64,000 bases of DNA, taken from contig MU404195.1 in the NCBI GenBank assembly GCA_022695795.1, positions 1-64,000 on the forward strand, given 5' to 3'. Position 1 is the first letter of the stretch; the number at the start of each line of letters is the position of its first letter. The translations under genes and the position numbers were made by a program. The DNA comes from Biscogniauxia marginata (lineage: Eukaryota; Ascomycota; Sordariomycetes; Xylariales; Xylariaceae). The notes under the pieces are model-generated. The model saw only the letters and a program-made list of their open reading frames with translations, was not told the origin of the DNA and ran no database searches. Shown here piece after piece: positions 37,222 to 48,900 of the stretch.

Positions 37222-38259
37222 TCAGAGGAACCGCACCAGCTCGTACTTACTCAGCAACGGGACGGCGTACAGGGTTGGCAACCACAACAGAGTATGAAGA
37301 TGAAAGGTGGTTCGGTCATCCTTCACAGACCTGCAGAAGAGCGCTCGCAGAGACACATAAGTTCCGACAAGGAGGGGCAGGATATAACCCGCCGTGAAGG
37401 CTCCATTTCCCCAGTAAGCGGGACAAACGATAGACCAGAACCAGATGAAGAGAGCTGTGACCCAACGAGTTGTCACGTCTCCAAGGACTAGAGGTATCGT
37501 CCGTCGACCCCGAGCGTGGTCACCGGCCTGGTCCCTCAGATCCTGTATCTGCACCGTCGTGAGGGTGGTGAGAAACAGCAAAGCGCACCACTCGTAGCCT
37601 TCTCTGGATAGCGTCGTATTGGTCATCGATCTCGCGGCCACGCGGGTTGCGCCCAGCTGGCCGGTCGCGTAGAACATGGCGTTTATTAGGTTCTTAGCCC
37701 ACCACGAGCTCGCACCGCTTGCGGAGTCGTAAATATAAGTTTCCGCCATGAACATGAGTGTCTCCGGAAAACCACCTAGCCAAGCGCCGCTCGCCAACAA
37801 TAAGAGGCATGTCGCGACGACATACCACCGCTCAGCCGCCTCGACTGTGAGTCTGCCGGAAGGAATTGCTCGCCATGGCTTATTGATTTTGTCCTCTTCG
37901 ATGGACTCGGGGTCTTTCTGGTTGCTGCAGTCGAAGTGAAAGACATAGAGCCAGGCATAGAGGGAGGCTCGAGGAAATGCGGTCGCGATCTCCTCCCAGC
38001 TTGGGTTCTTGTTGGTCGTAACGCCGCCAGAGGCAATGCTCAGCATAGCATATAGGATGACAGGTTGGACATAGGCCTTGATGTTACTCTCGGTAAGGAG
38101 GAGAGCAATAGCAAGGGTTTCCCGGATTTGAGAAATCGTTCCCTGATACGTAGTTAGCGACGTAGAACTCTTGTATTAAGGAGACATATATCCTCTATAT
38201 ACCCTGGGCTTTGTGGGAGCATCTTGGCTCTTTCCGACGTGGTGAGACTTCATTTTCAT
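37222..38259 (-). CDS. UbiA-family integral membrane prenyltransferase or terpene cyclase, two exons
   Basis: Exon 1 (38259-38203) and exon 2 (38142-37222) join across a 60-base intron with branch site GCTAAC and acceptor ATCAG, giving 325 residues; a second ATG lies two codons later. About eight membrane helices are visible. The first polar motif is NQKDPESIEEDKINKPWR followed by PSGRLT, the fungal form of the UbiA NDxxDxxxD-NKPxRP motif. The second is DLRDQAGDHARGRRTIPL, the DxxDxxGDxxxGRxT motif. Both sets of acids should bind Mg-diphosphate. Fungal proteins of this type include the UbiA-type sesquiterpene cyclase of the fumagillin pathway and aromatic prenyltransferases. Product and substrate cannot be told from sequence alone. 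Another frame on the minus strand up to 38502 was rejected because it starts at TTG and skips this better-spliced start. Confidence 0.88.
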
Positions 38260-41200
38260 GTATATTTCATCAAGAACAACGATAACGGTCTTCTGTATGT
38301 TCTTGAGCAAGGTTCACACCTGGACAGAAACTTTGGCTCGGACTAGAGGAAAGAGTCCTGCGGGATCTTTATATTTCTTTGAGTGGCTGAATACGTGCAG
38401 CAAAACTAGTTTCACAGTACTAACAACCCTCGCTCGGGAAGACTCTGTTGGTGATCCCGTAGGCCCACGATGTGTCCTTTGGTAATATGTCTCACCTGCC
38501 AAATTTACTTTTGGAGGGCCGGGCCTATCAGCATTTGTGGGTTGCCATATTATATACTACGCAGGGGTAACGACTTTTCACTTGATTTCTATTGAAATGT
38601 TTCCACGCTGTCCGTCCCTACCCTCTTCATGGTCCATTGACTATACTTATAGATCTCTTGGCGAAGTCTGCAACTATGGCGTGAGATTAATTAGATCCGT
38701 CGTAGATAGAAGGAGTCCTTGTACAGACACATCGTCCCAAATAGTTCACAATACAGGCATATGGTTTGATCATGGGCAGATTATGACGTAGAGGACACTA
38801 AACGCTGGTCGAAAATGGGCAGAAAACCAGGTGCCGTGCCGCCTAGATGATGCCGCACATACTTATGGATGCTAGGTGCCGCTCAAAGGGATACCGATTG
38901 CGGAGGTCTGGGTCAGAATTTACCTTGCAAAAATCATGATAAGAGCTATACATCAAGGCATGGCACACCTTGGCACATCTTGGTGAAAGTGTCAGCAAGT
39001 GGCAAGTAGCCTTTAAGTGGGATCGTTTTATGTTAGCTCCAGTTTGTCTGGTGTGGCTTGTGTATGACCCCTACTTTTGCACGGCACATCTGTATAGAGA
39101 ACGAGAACTCAACGGCCAGTTTCTTGGGCCGAACATGGACCTACCTTCTGTCAAGGAATCTCTCCCCTAAGGACTATCGTGGCTTGTACTAGTCAAGCGG
39201 TGAAGAATCACAGGTACAGGCCTGCGTGGAAGCTAATGATAGTTCTAGCACTTCGCGCAACAACTACGTTTGTAACCCCATAAAGACCGCATCATGACAC
39301 CTTCCATTCCATGTCATCAACTGGGATACGAAAATTCGCTGTCTGAGACCCCAGTGTCAGAGCTGCAGTTCATAGACCCACTGTCGAACACGGACCGATT
39401 CCGTACAGCCGTGAACTTGGTCTGTTCTTCACTCACCTATCTGAATGTGTTTTCTTGCTGAAGAATTCTTGGCAAGGCTGAAAAAGGTGATGTTTGACAG
39501 CTTCTACGTCGTAAGCGAGGACCATAAGGACGGTAACCCCCGCTATCACGTGTGAATATGTGATCTTTTGTATAGTATAGGTTATAGTACAGGTATTTAC
39601 GACGGGGCTGTATGAAGAGCTATCTAGAACTAGAGATACTTGGCGTGTAACCTTTTCTCATATTTCTATTTCTAGCCAGTCCCATGCCCAGAACTCGTTC
39701 GCCACTACAAGCTTTAGCTAGTGTAAGTCACCATAACTAGTTGCTGGCTAAGGGTGCTTGACACCACGTCTATAAGGTGAGGCGAGATCCACGTTCCTTC
39801 GATATAAACGGGTACCACCTTCAATATCGGGCGGAGGGAGAACCGATTGGCTTCCTGGAGATATATCCACAAAGCTAGGTTCAATTATCCCAGCGGAAAT
39901 GAAGCAATCATAACCCCTTCAAAAAGGGTGCCAAGAGGGAAATGTATCTAAGACGAAGCGGTGACCATCAATGACTGACTACAGAAACTTCATCGCCAAG
40001 TTCGAAGCAGAAGCACCAAAAAGGACTCCACAGTTGCAGGAAGGAGGAATACGCAAACGATGTTTTCTTTGACCGGAATGACCCGGATACCAGGATAATT
40101 CGTTTCAGGGTGATCTTCGTCGCCTCGTCAAGTTCGGGAACTATGCCCCCATAAATAAATTCCCTGTTGAAGAAATATGTTTCTCTTGATAATGGTTCTG
40201 GGAAGCATAGAAGGCGGCCAGTGGAGGCAGAATCCAGAAAAGAGGGATCGCGGCACGGCCGTGATAGGTTTTAGGTAGGGAGTAAGCTTCGGGCTTCGAT
40301 AGAAGCTCCAAATAAAAGTCCGTGTTGTCATGATTCTCATATATGGGGGCTAGGACTAAAGTGGTCTCCGTACACTTGAGCCGGGATTGGTGGACCGGAA
40401 CCAAGCCCACCAATCCCAAGCTCTGAAGTCGGTTGCTGCCTCGGAAATGTATTAGACTACCCCTTCGCTAACACTGCCAGGAACGATCCAGAATATGCAG
40501 TATGACTGGGATGTTTGGACAATCCTCTAGCCTGTTCCTGGACGTCAACGGTAACCGTTGGGGCTAGTGTTGTGTCCAGGGGGTCCAGGGTTCCCGGGGA
40601 GACATCGGCTACGAACTACATGATCCACAGCATAGGTATTCGTGTACAGATCGACACCCGGAGCGTTCTAGACCCCATCGGTTCGAATTGGAAGACCATA
40701 AGGAGAGTGGCGGTTCTTCATATACGATCTGGCATACAATGGCCTTACACCTGGCATATACGACCGACACGACTACATCCAGTCCGTATTCCAGCGAAGC
40801 ACTGAGCCTCATTCTACAATACGTACATCAACCCAACCCTTTTGAATGCTTACCAAGTGTCGCTTAATGGCAATGGCGGTGACGGGTTCCGGCTTACTCT
40901 TTTACAGCAACAGATACTGACTAATGCACGGCTTCAAGTCTTTAATTTATATAAGATCATACCCTAGCTCCTTATGCATTGCATCTGAAGAGTAGAGTTA
41001 ACCCTTAGGCTATGACCAACAGATAGGTGATCGGGATTGGTTGGGCCAACCCGAACTCTAAGGGTACAAGTCGCAATGCCCAGTCTCCAGATATGTATGT
41101 CGACCTCGCTTCGGGTTCTAATGCGACGCATCGTGTGGAGGGCAGGCAAGTCGTTCTTATCAGTGCAGCAACTATCTGATAGTTGTAGACTCTAGAGCTT

Positions 41201-44200
41201 TTTTGGTATCAGCGACCTCGAAATCCTGGTGCCGGTAGGGATTCCAGTGGATGTCAACCCGACGAATGCTGGTTCTGGGCACCAGCATCGGTGAGTTGGT
41301 TCCCCTTGGGCCTCGAAGGACTGTCGCTAACCAGACCTAAGCTCTCTGGTGAATTACCTCACGATATGATTTGGCGTAGAAGTGACGTTGACTAGTATTG
41401 AGTATATACCAGCTCGAGCGCGTCGGCAACGTAGTCGGCGATGAAGATTGCGCGGCGGTCTCAGCATGAATGAATTCAATGAAGAAGAACCCCGGGCTTG
41501 ATGAATTCAAAGTCTGGTTTTTCGGGCTGCCGCTTATCGGGATAACTTGGCAGTTTCAGGTCCGCAGTATAACCTGGTACTAACCACTCAGTTGGGGCAT
41601 AGCAGAAGCGATCCGCTCGCCCCGCCTACCATCCACCCCAAATACAACCATGACAACTCCTAGATGAACGGCGCGGAGGTGAAGTGGGACGTGAATTTCC
41701 TGGGAAGAGGCGTCCCAGCGACTCGAGACGGAACTCGCTACGACGGCACCGTCGAGCCGGAATCCTCACGTCGACGGACCCGCTGTAGTAGCTCCCCTTC
41801 ACCGCATTCGCCAAGCAGCGCACCGAGACCTCGGAAGAGCATTTCGGTGGGAACTGCGTTGATATTGGCTCAAGAGAAAGGGGGGCATTGTCGACCAGAA
41901 GCTTTTTGTTTCTAGTGTAGCACGATCGACGTGAACATCATCCACGGCTCGGGGTTTCCTTCCCGGAAGTATGCTCATCCGGTGAGACTGATGTACACTT
42001 AAGTGGCCAGACCAGCTACGTGGGAAATGTTGACGAACACCTTGATGGGAAGCAGGTCCGCTGATTTCAGCCAATGGTTGAAGGGGCGGGCTGTTACCGA
42101 CGAAGCAGCTACTACATACTATCACCGACCTCGCGCACCGTTCTCTCGTCACTCCCTTCTGGACTATACTTCATGTCTCAGTAGTGACTCTTGCTAGATC
42201 CATATGGTGATCGCTAGAAGAGGTAAGCCATAGTTCATAACATAGACACTAAAGGACGTACATGAAAATAGCAGCAGCGTTCCACCCGATAGCTATCTCG
42301 CGCCCGACGAAAGGGCGTCGGTTACGTTGCATTATCTACTAGTCATCGTAAGCGTCCCACATCAGCAGCATCTCACATCAGCCGGCAATTTCAAAAGGTC
42401 AATTTACTTAAAAACTCACCCTTGATCCCCCGAGCTCGAGCCACGACTTCCACCCATGAACCAACGTCTGCAATCCTCGAGAACGAAGTATTTTTCCCCG
42501 TGAGGAAGATGCCCCCATCTCCAACCCTCCTTCCTCTCGACTCGCGTAGAACCCTCGCACGCGAGCGAATTCAGCAGCAGTCTCTCGTGGGCGTAGAACC
42601 CGACGGCCGTCCTCTCTTGCTCAAGGCTGTATACGACTTAGTCGGGAGCACGAAAGACGAAGTCGCTGATGCCGGTACGCGGGGACATGTGAGAAAGTCG
42701 CTGTCGACCCGCGACTGCGGCCATGCGGGCGGGAGCACGTGCCTACCTGCTAAGAGATCCGATGTCGGGAAAGTGGTCAAAAAAAGAAGAAGAAAAAACA
42801 AGAAAGTCCTATCACCGGCGACGATGGCGGTAGCAACTACCTCACGACGCAGGAGTCACGATACACGGGCGAGAGAGTGAACGTGGTCGGAGATTTGGTG
42901 CTTATGCGCGCGTCAACAGCCAGTACTTGTGCACCCAGTGAGCGCCCACTCTACCTCGGGAGCAGCCCAAGACAGCGACGCTGGTGGTCGTTGCGGGTCG
43001 CCCTCGGCGATGGGGGCATGATAATGATGCCGTAAATATAAGTATTTACCGCGTTCGCGACGAACTCATCATTCGTCTGCGTGTCACCAAGGGAGTGGTT
43101 TGGGGATGTTGAACCAGAACGGATCGGATCCGCGAAGCTAGTTCTTATATAACAGCAGCCAGCACGTACGAATGAACGTCACATACCCCAGGTCAATCAC
43201 GAGCTGTGGGGCGACGGTGACACCGTGCCAGTGTGTCGGGATGCGCCACAAAGCTTGGCTTCGGGGAAGCTGAACATTAGGTAGGTAGGGAGGCAATCGT
43301 CCAGGGCTAGTTTGGGGGTGGTTAGCTCCCGCGTGTTAGTGTTGGAGTTATGCTTACCGCGTCGTTAGCGGGCCCGGATATGTAGTCTTCGAGCTAATGA
43401 TGGTAGGCCCGACGGGATGCCCTTGTTCTACTGCCTCGGAAGAGATTTATGGCCGGTAATTAGACAAAAATGCTTGACGGCGACGCGAATGTGCTATCGA
43501 CCAGTGTCGAATCTGCAGTCTCTTGCGGAGCCTGTAGGGACGTCTGTAACCCTGAGCAAGCCGCTATGTCGCCATCACTCAGACTCGCCGTCTTGATGCT
43601 CTAGAGACCATTTGCTAATGGCAGAGCAGCCTGTCCGAGTGGGCAAAGTAAACCTACGAACAGTAAGCCATGGTGTTTGTCGGTCTCGACAATTTGATAC
43701 TGAAGTAAAAACGTACTCCAAACTCGTTGCAGTAATGTGTATCAGCCTCCTATGGTTAATATGTATCACGATGCGGATATTGTAGGGGATTGTGATCGAA
43801 ATTGTCGCGCGAAGAGTCCAGAACTAGGGGTACATGACCAGCAATCTTGCATACAATACACTCCTTTTGTTCCATAAAGGTCTATATCTGTGGTTCCCTT
43901 CCACCCTTCCAGCCTTGACTACTACGGGCCACGATAACCCCTTGGCGAGAGGCCCCTTGGAAATACAGGCTATAGTATCAACGCCAACTGTAGTCGAACC
44001 TCACGGAGTGGTCCACACAAGGAAGGGAGAGTCGAACTTTCCTCGTTATGCGATGTCTAGGACTGCGTTTTCGAATCTTGAGACAGGTTGTAGCTGGGAC
44101 AACATAGCCCTTAGAATAGCGCATGTTATCAGCCCCGCCCACGCGTCCAACCACGTCTTTCCGGTCACAGTTGTATGTCAAAATGAAACTTAGTGATGAA

Positions 44201-44337
44201 GCCGTATATTAATTCTAGTATCTCTGATCCCCTGCCAGTGACGCCCTAGACCTTACGAAACACGTTGGTTGATGAGAAAGAAGTCACCGAGTTCATCCAC
44301 CGAATTTTTCGACCCTGATCCCATCTTTGCCAGCTAG
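38260..44337. other. gene-poor region, 6.1 kb
   Basis: No intact gene recognised. There is a 55-codon ATG frame at 39294-39461, two overlapping minus frames at 40128-40419 without family features, and a GC-richer coding-like part at 41.2-43.3 kb listed separately. Elsewhere frames are short and broken. Confidence 0.5.
41210..43300 (-). pseudogene. possible decayed multi-exon gene, unidentified
   Basis: This stretch is richer in GC than its flanks and has several open segments on the minus strand, each ending in stops or needing frame changes (for example around 42975-43200, with a run of about 75 open codons lacking an ATG, around 41630-41830, and 41430-41600). One segment reads WRIPTHWHGV, slightly like a copper-oxidase histidine motif, but nothing after it supports this. 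A 152-codon plus-strand frame lies at 42422-42880 and has a low-complexity basic end. I cannot assign a family or a reading frame with confidence. Confidence 0.2.
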
Positions 44338-45031
44338 CTATTCCTCAGTCTCCCGGGAAGTACGCATCATCTGTTCGTATGCCCAATCGTCCAGCGCCAT
44401 TGCCTGTTGTGCGGTCAGCACCTGCTTGTCCGGCATATCTCCAACCTGGCAGTGCAAGCAATCACAAGCTTCCTCGTAGCAAGCCAAACCATCTGCCTCC
44501 CCCGTGCCATGTGTGTCCGGATCATGATTCTCAGGTCCGCAAGAAAAACGGTACATTCTGACCTTGGCACGCAGAGCCGTCCCTAAGAAGTCTTTCTTGT
44601 TCTTCAGATCCTGAAACTCATCTGCAGGGAGAGTGTGTCTCTTGATATAACCCGGATACTCTGCTTCGGACTGCTTAGCCAGGAAATCGATCCGCCAGCA
44701 CAGGGCATTGAAGCATTGAACTGTTCCGTAGAATCTGAAGAGTTGTTCATAGTATTCGATCTCGTTGGTGACAACCTTGACTTTTACGATGAAATCCTGG
44801 TTCGCAGCAATGATTAGCTATTTGTGCCCATCTTAGGAATAACTTTGTACAGTTACGTACCTCAACCTTGTCTGCTACCTTGGAAACTTGTCTTTCAGCT
44901 TCAACCAGTGCGTGGGGTAGATCAATCCTTGCTGGAAAGAAGGGTCCGTCTCTCAGATATAATAGACTGAGTTCCGAAAGTAAGGTGTGCTTGCCCTCCT
45001 TGGGACAAAGGGGGTATGGGATCGAGGACAT
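44338..45031 (-). CDS. hypothetical protein, two exons, 209 residues
   Basis: Exon 1 (45031-44861) and exon 2 (44796-44338) join in phase through a GTACGT...CTAATC...CCAG intron (ADKVE|DFIVKVKV). The ATG at 45031 is the first in frame; the longer frame starts at TTG. I recognise no family. The middle is helical and amphipathic, the C-terminal third has five cysteines (residues CGPE, CYEEACDCLHCQ) that might bind metal, and the end is acidic. No signal peptide or membrane helix is clear. It is divergent from the PhyH-type gene 1.8 kb away. An upstream exon is possible. Confidence 0.6.
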
Positions 45032-46849
45032 GAGTCTTGTCCGCAAAGAGACTGTCAACTACTGCAGAGGTATGACAAAGGCTGCCTGTTGATGATGGAT
45101 GAGAGTGTGAGAGAAGTAGGTGGCTGAAACCTGAGAACATCAAGTTCGGAGTGAAGAAATGATGTACAATGATGCCCTGGCACAAATATTACCTATGTAA
45201 TAACTCTGTACCGGAGCAGATAAGTAGTCGTGCGAATCATATTCACGGCAACTAAATACATGAGAGCTAGGCAACTGTTAAGGGGGCGACAGCATGGTTG
45301 CGTGTAGTATGATGCGGACAGGTATTTTCGATGCGAAGCGTATTCCTGTTGTAACCAGAAACCACGAAGTTTGTCTTGTTGTATTTGTATCTATGTACTT
45401 CCTGCCGAGAGTCTGCCTAAAAGAAAAGAACGTATAGAAAACTTACAATTTTGCACATGTACTTCACTTGAAAAATGCAAGAAGGAGCCTTTAGCTATGG
45501 AGTAGTCATTAATACTATGTGAAAAATTTCTTTGATATATAAATAGGAGTGAGTGGTCCTGAAAATTTTTGTTAATAAAATAGGAACTACCTACCTAGTG
45601 AAAAACAAGAGGGTGGCAGTCTCCAGCTACTACATATACTTCTCACTTTATCTTAAGGGCAGTTACTATGTTCCTATTTCGAATCTGTCCCTGCCATATT
45701 ATGATCAAAGATTAAGGGGGATCCTTCACATGTTTTTTTGGGTAAGGAAGGAAATTCCCTCTAGAACAAACTATCTCTTGAAATTAGGATGTCTGTATAT
45801 TCCATATATTTAGGTAGCAGTAACCGGCCCGGTAGTTGCTAGTAATGGCTGCTTCTTAGCTTGTATACTTACTGTGTTGTTGCTAATAGCCAGCTATTTT
45901 ATGTATGAAACTTGGGAGGATGACAAAATCAAAGTACTCTTGCTCTTGCTCTCCATATCTTCACCACAGACCATCGAACTTAATTTTTTTATTCAAGTTG
46001 TACCCTGGATCTTGTATGTATTCTAGGTTACATATTCTAATTTAGTAAACTCCAATTAAGTACGATATCGTGATGGTGTGCGGCTAGACATCAGCCGCTC
46101 TGCCTCACGAACAGCAGAAGAGTCAGCGGACCGTGTATGGAAGGCGGGCGCTCGTATTTAGGCACAATACATGGCCCCGGTGTAGGTTGAGCTTTTCCAT
46201 TTGGGACGCCATCGCCGGCACACGCCGTATAACCCGGAGTTTGACAGCTTACTGCTGCTGGTGGCCGCTTCTGATTCGCTGGGCATTGCCTAAATAGGCA
46301 AGGGACCAACTGACTCGACACGGCGAATATCGCCGATATTGGTTGCATCTAGGTCACCCTGCTGACCTACATTTTGCGGGGGGAGCTATACTACCCCGTA
46401 TTTTGGCATCCGCCTATCAACGCCGTTCGAATTCAACGGAGCCCCAGATTTCGTATCCCGAAGGTCGATCATAAAGCCTCGGAATGGGAGCTCGAGATTC
46501 AACTATGCTAACAGTCCCCAAGGCCGTCCAAATGAACGGCGTGATATTGACAAAATTAGCTTTAGGATAGCCATTTGGTAAGATTGTATATGCATTTATT
46601 GGTATCCATTCGTTGCTCTCAATTTTTCGAAGCAGATCCGGTCTACCTCTTCAACCTCTGTGGCTATATATGATCTAGTCATATGTATGTTATACCCAAG
46701 GCTGTAATAAAACAGCGTTCGTCCCCTGAATACTGACTAAGTATTACTAGACGTTTGAGATTGATCTATATACTCATAGTCCATAACTATTAGCACGGTG
46801 GAATAGGATATTTCACTGTAACTGGGTTGCTGACACAGGCCACTCTATT
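45032..46849. other. intergenic region between hypothetical gene and dioxygenase
   Basis: About 1.8 kb, AT-rich between 45400 and 46060. One minus-strand ATG frame of 85 codons at 46091-46348 has a short hydrophobic start and five cysteines but no family match that I know. Otherwise nothing supportable. Confidence 0.5.
46091..46348 (-). CDS. doubtful small cysteine-containing ORF
   Basis: Eighty-five codons from an ATG. The first 20 residues are moderately hydrophobic, followed by a proline-rich, cysteine-containing part. It could be a small secreted protein or chance. No promoter or splice evidence is available. Confidence 0.18.
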   Translation of the reverse strand: MQPISAIFAVSSQLVPCLFRQCPANQKRPPAAVSCQTPGYTACAGDGVPNGKAQPTPGPCIVPKYERPPSIHGPLTLLLFVRQSG

Positions 46850-48058
46850 ATGGCAGCTTCTACTTTACGAGAGGGTCTGGGTCGAGGCCTAGCAGCACTC
46901 AGCAACGTTGGGAGAACCGTCTCCGTCCGAAAGCCCGGGTCTCTAGAAGACCTGAAATGGCTCACTTCGCAAAAGGCTGGGCAGTCCGATTACAAATTAG
47001 CGGCATCCATCCAGGCAAACGTGCCACATTACGATCTCTCTTCGACGCACATTTCCGATACAGAAGCTGTGGCCAAGCTCCAGGACGAATGGTACCGCGT
47101 CTTAGAATCCGGACCGGGCGTCATAGTGCTGCAGAACTTCATGACTGATAGGTCGTGCATAGAGCAGACCAACGCCGTATTTGACCGCATCATCGAGAAG
47201 GAGGCTAAATCCGCGAAGGGTGATCATTTCGCGGCATCCGGAGCGAACTCTCGCATATGGAATTCGTTCCAGAAGCATGCAGAGAACGACCCACCGAGTT
47301 TCGTTAAGTACTACGCAAACACATGGCTAGGCAGGGTAAGCGAGGCATGGCTGGGCCCGAACTACCAGGTCACGGCCCAGGTCAACATCGTGCGGCCTGG
47401 TGGCAAGCCGCAGTCGGCGCATAGGGACTATCATCTAGGTTTCCAGACAGCCGAGGCCTGTTCCCGATTCCCCCGCGGCGCACACATAACCAGCCAGTAC
47501 CTGACGCTGCAAGGAGGCGTGGCGCACTCCGATATGCCGCTCGAGAGCGGGCCGACGCGGGTGCTCCCGTTCTCTCAACTCCTGGCCGAGGGATATATGG
47601 CGTGGAGGGAGCCCGAGTTCGCGGGGTACTTCGAGGAGAACTGGGTCAGCGTACCAATGAAGGCTGGGGACGCCATCTTCTTCAACCCGGCGGTCATGCA
47701 CGCGGCGGGCGAGAACACGAGTAAGGACATTGACCGCAGCGCGAACCTGCTGCAGGTCAGCAGTGCCTTCGGTCGTCCGATGGAGCACGTTAACGGGGTC
47801 AAGATCATCCGCAGTTGCTGGGAGGAGCTGAAGAAGCTCTCGCGTGAGGACGGGGCAGGCCGAGGCAGGGCTGCTTGCATAGCGGCTATGGCCGAGGGAT
47901 ACCCGTTCCCTTCGAACCTGGATATATGCCAACCTGGACCGGATGGGATGGCGCCTATTAGCGAAGTAGACGTGCTTTGGGAAGGGCTGCGGAAGGATTG
48001 GAGCACAGAGGAAGTTGTCACGGCGGTTCAGCAATTGAAGAATGATTCTTCGTACTAA
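46850..48058 (+). CDS. phytanoyl-CoA dioxygenase (PhyH)-family Fe(II)/2-oxoglutarate enzyme, single exon
   Basis: One exon of 402 residues from an ATG at 46850. The iron facial triad is clear: His191 and Asp193 in SAHRDYH and His284 in NPAVMHAAGENTS; Arg296 in DIDRSANLLQ should bind 2-oxoglutarate. The double-stranded beta-helix core spans about residues 90-310, with TLQGGVAHSDMPLESGPTRVLPFS as the core-loop signature. Length and motifs match fungal PhyH-like proteins. In known pathways these hydroxylate or epoxidise terpenoid or polyketide intermediates; the fumagillin pathway uses one such enzyme. The reaction here is unknown. It ends the biosynthetic-type genes before the housekeeping genes SPC19 and SHO1. 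Confidence 0.92.
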   Translation: MAASTLREGLGRGLAALSNVGRTVSVRKPGSLEDLKWLTSQKAGQSDYKLAASIQANVPHYDLSSTHISDTEAVAKLQDEWYRVLESGPGVIVLQNFMTDRSCIEQTNAVFDRIIEKEAKSAKGDHFAASGANSRIWNSFQKHAENDPPSFVKYYANTWLGRVSEAWLGPNYQVTAQVNIVRPGGKPQSAHRDYHLGFQTAEACSRFPRGAHITSQYLTLQGGVAHSDMPLESGPTRVLPFSQLLAEGYMAWREPEFAGYFEENWVSVPMKAGDAIFFNPAVMHAAGENTSKDIDRSANLLQVSSAFGRPMEHVNGVKIIRSCWEELKKLSREDGAGRGRAACIAAMAEGYPFPSNLDICQPGPDGMAPISEVDVLWEGLRKDWSTEEVVTAVQQLKNDSSY

Positions 48059-48900
48059 ATATACGCGTTGAAGATGTATTTTATCTGTAAAGGTACCTAC
48101 CTAATCGTATATCCCCTGGCCCAGTGGACTATGCGAGAGGCGGCGCTTTAAACAACTGGGCTGCTCAAACAACGGACTAAGTAGTGGCTGCACATTTTGT
48201 ATAAGTCCAATAGGACTGAGGGTGGACTCAAGTAAAAAATGAGGTTTACAGTGGTCGCACTGGGGTTTGCCCTCTATCCATCCAGTTTGAGGATGGTAAT
48301 TCGACGATTCGTATAAGGTACCTGGCTACCAAGTAATTACAAAATTTACTGCCACAAGCGCTGATTACTAGGATCATAGGTGAAAGTAGAGTGAGCGAGA
48401 ATATTGAATTAAGGAAAAAGAAAAAGCCCTTCCCTGGATATAAATGAATTAGAGGCTGTAATGATGTTAGACCAGGAATTCTAACACTACTAGCAACTGT
48501 ATTGATAGGTAGGTAGGTACCTAGGGATATCAAGACCCCCTGATTCATGACCGCTTACAAATACCTACTAGGTGGGTAGGCACCGTACCCAATAAGGCAA
48601 GGGTGGGTCTGACGTCAATTTAAACTCGGCGCCCAACAACCGTGCACGCAGTCGCCCCACCACAAACAAATTGTCCGTCGTCCGTGATCCCAGCGGCCGG
48701 TCCCCGCGTCCGCAACAAAAAGTAAACACAAATCGACCTTTAGGGATCTAATTGATCGACATTACATTGACTGCGTCTCTGCTCTCAAAGCACCTACGCC
48801 AACCCAATAAGAAGCCCGTGCCAACTTGTGTCTAACTTCACTCTATTGCGCCTCGGGTCCACGCGAGTAGTAATCATCACCTACCTGGGGGCTCGGACTG
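48059..48900. other. intergenic region upstream of SPC19
   Basis: About 840 bases. It holds the 3' flank of the dioxygenase and the SPC19 promoter, with TAGG/CCTA-type tracts near 48505-48580. No gene seen. Confidence 0.6.

Noticed and set aside
38314..38502. Alternative 5' exon for the UbiA gene
   Set aside because: It starts at TTG with no ATG in frame. The ATG at 38259 joins by a 60-base intron with consensus branch and acceptor sites.
39294..39461. ATG frame of 55 codons
   Set aside because: No family resemblance, no splice partner and no context; chance is likely.
42422..42880. Plus-strand frame of 152 codons
   Set aside because: Basic, low-complexity end and no recognisable domain; listed only within the uncertain decayed stretch.
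43100..43260. Laccase-like histidine motif (THWHGV)
   Set aside because: A single short match with no other copper-site motif in any frame nearby.
47435..48034. Minus-strand frames of 199 and 148 codons under the PhyH gene
   Set aside because: Shadow frames of a strongly supported dioxygenase on the plus strand.
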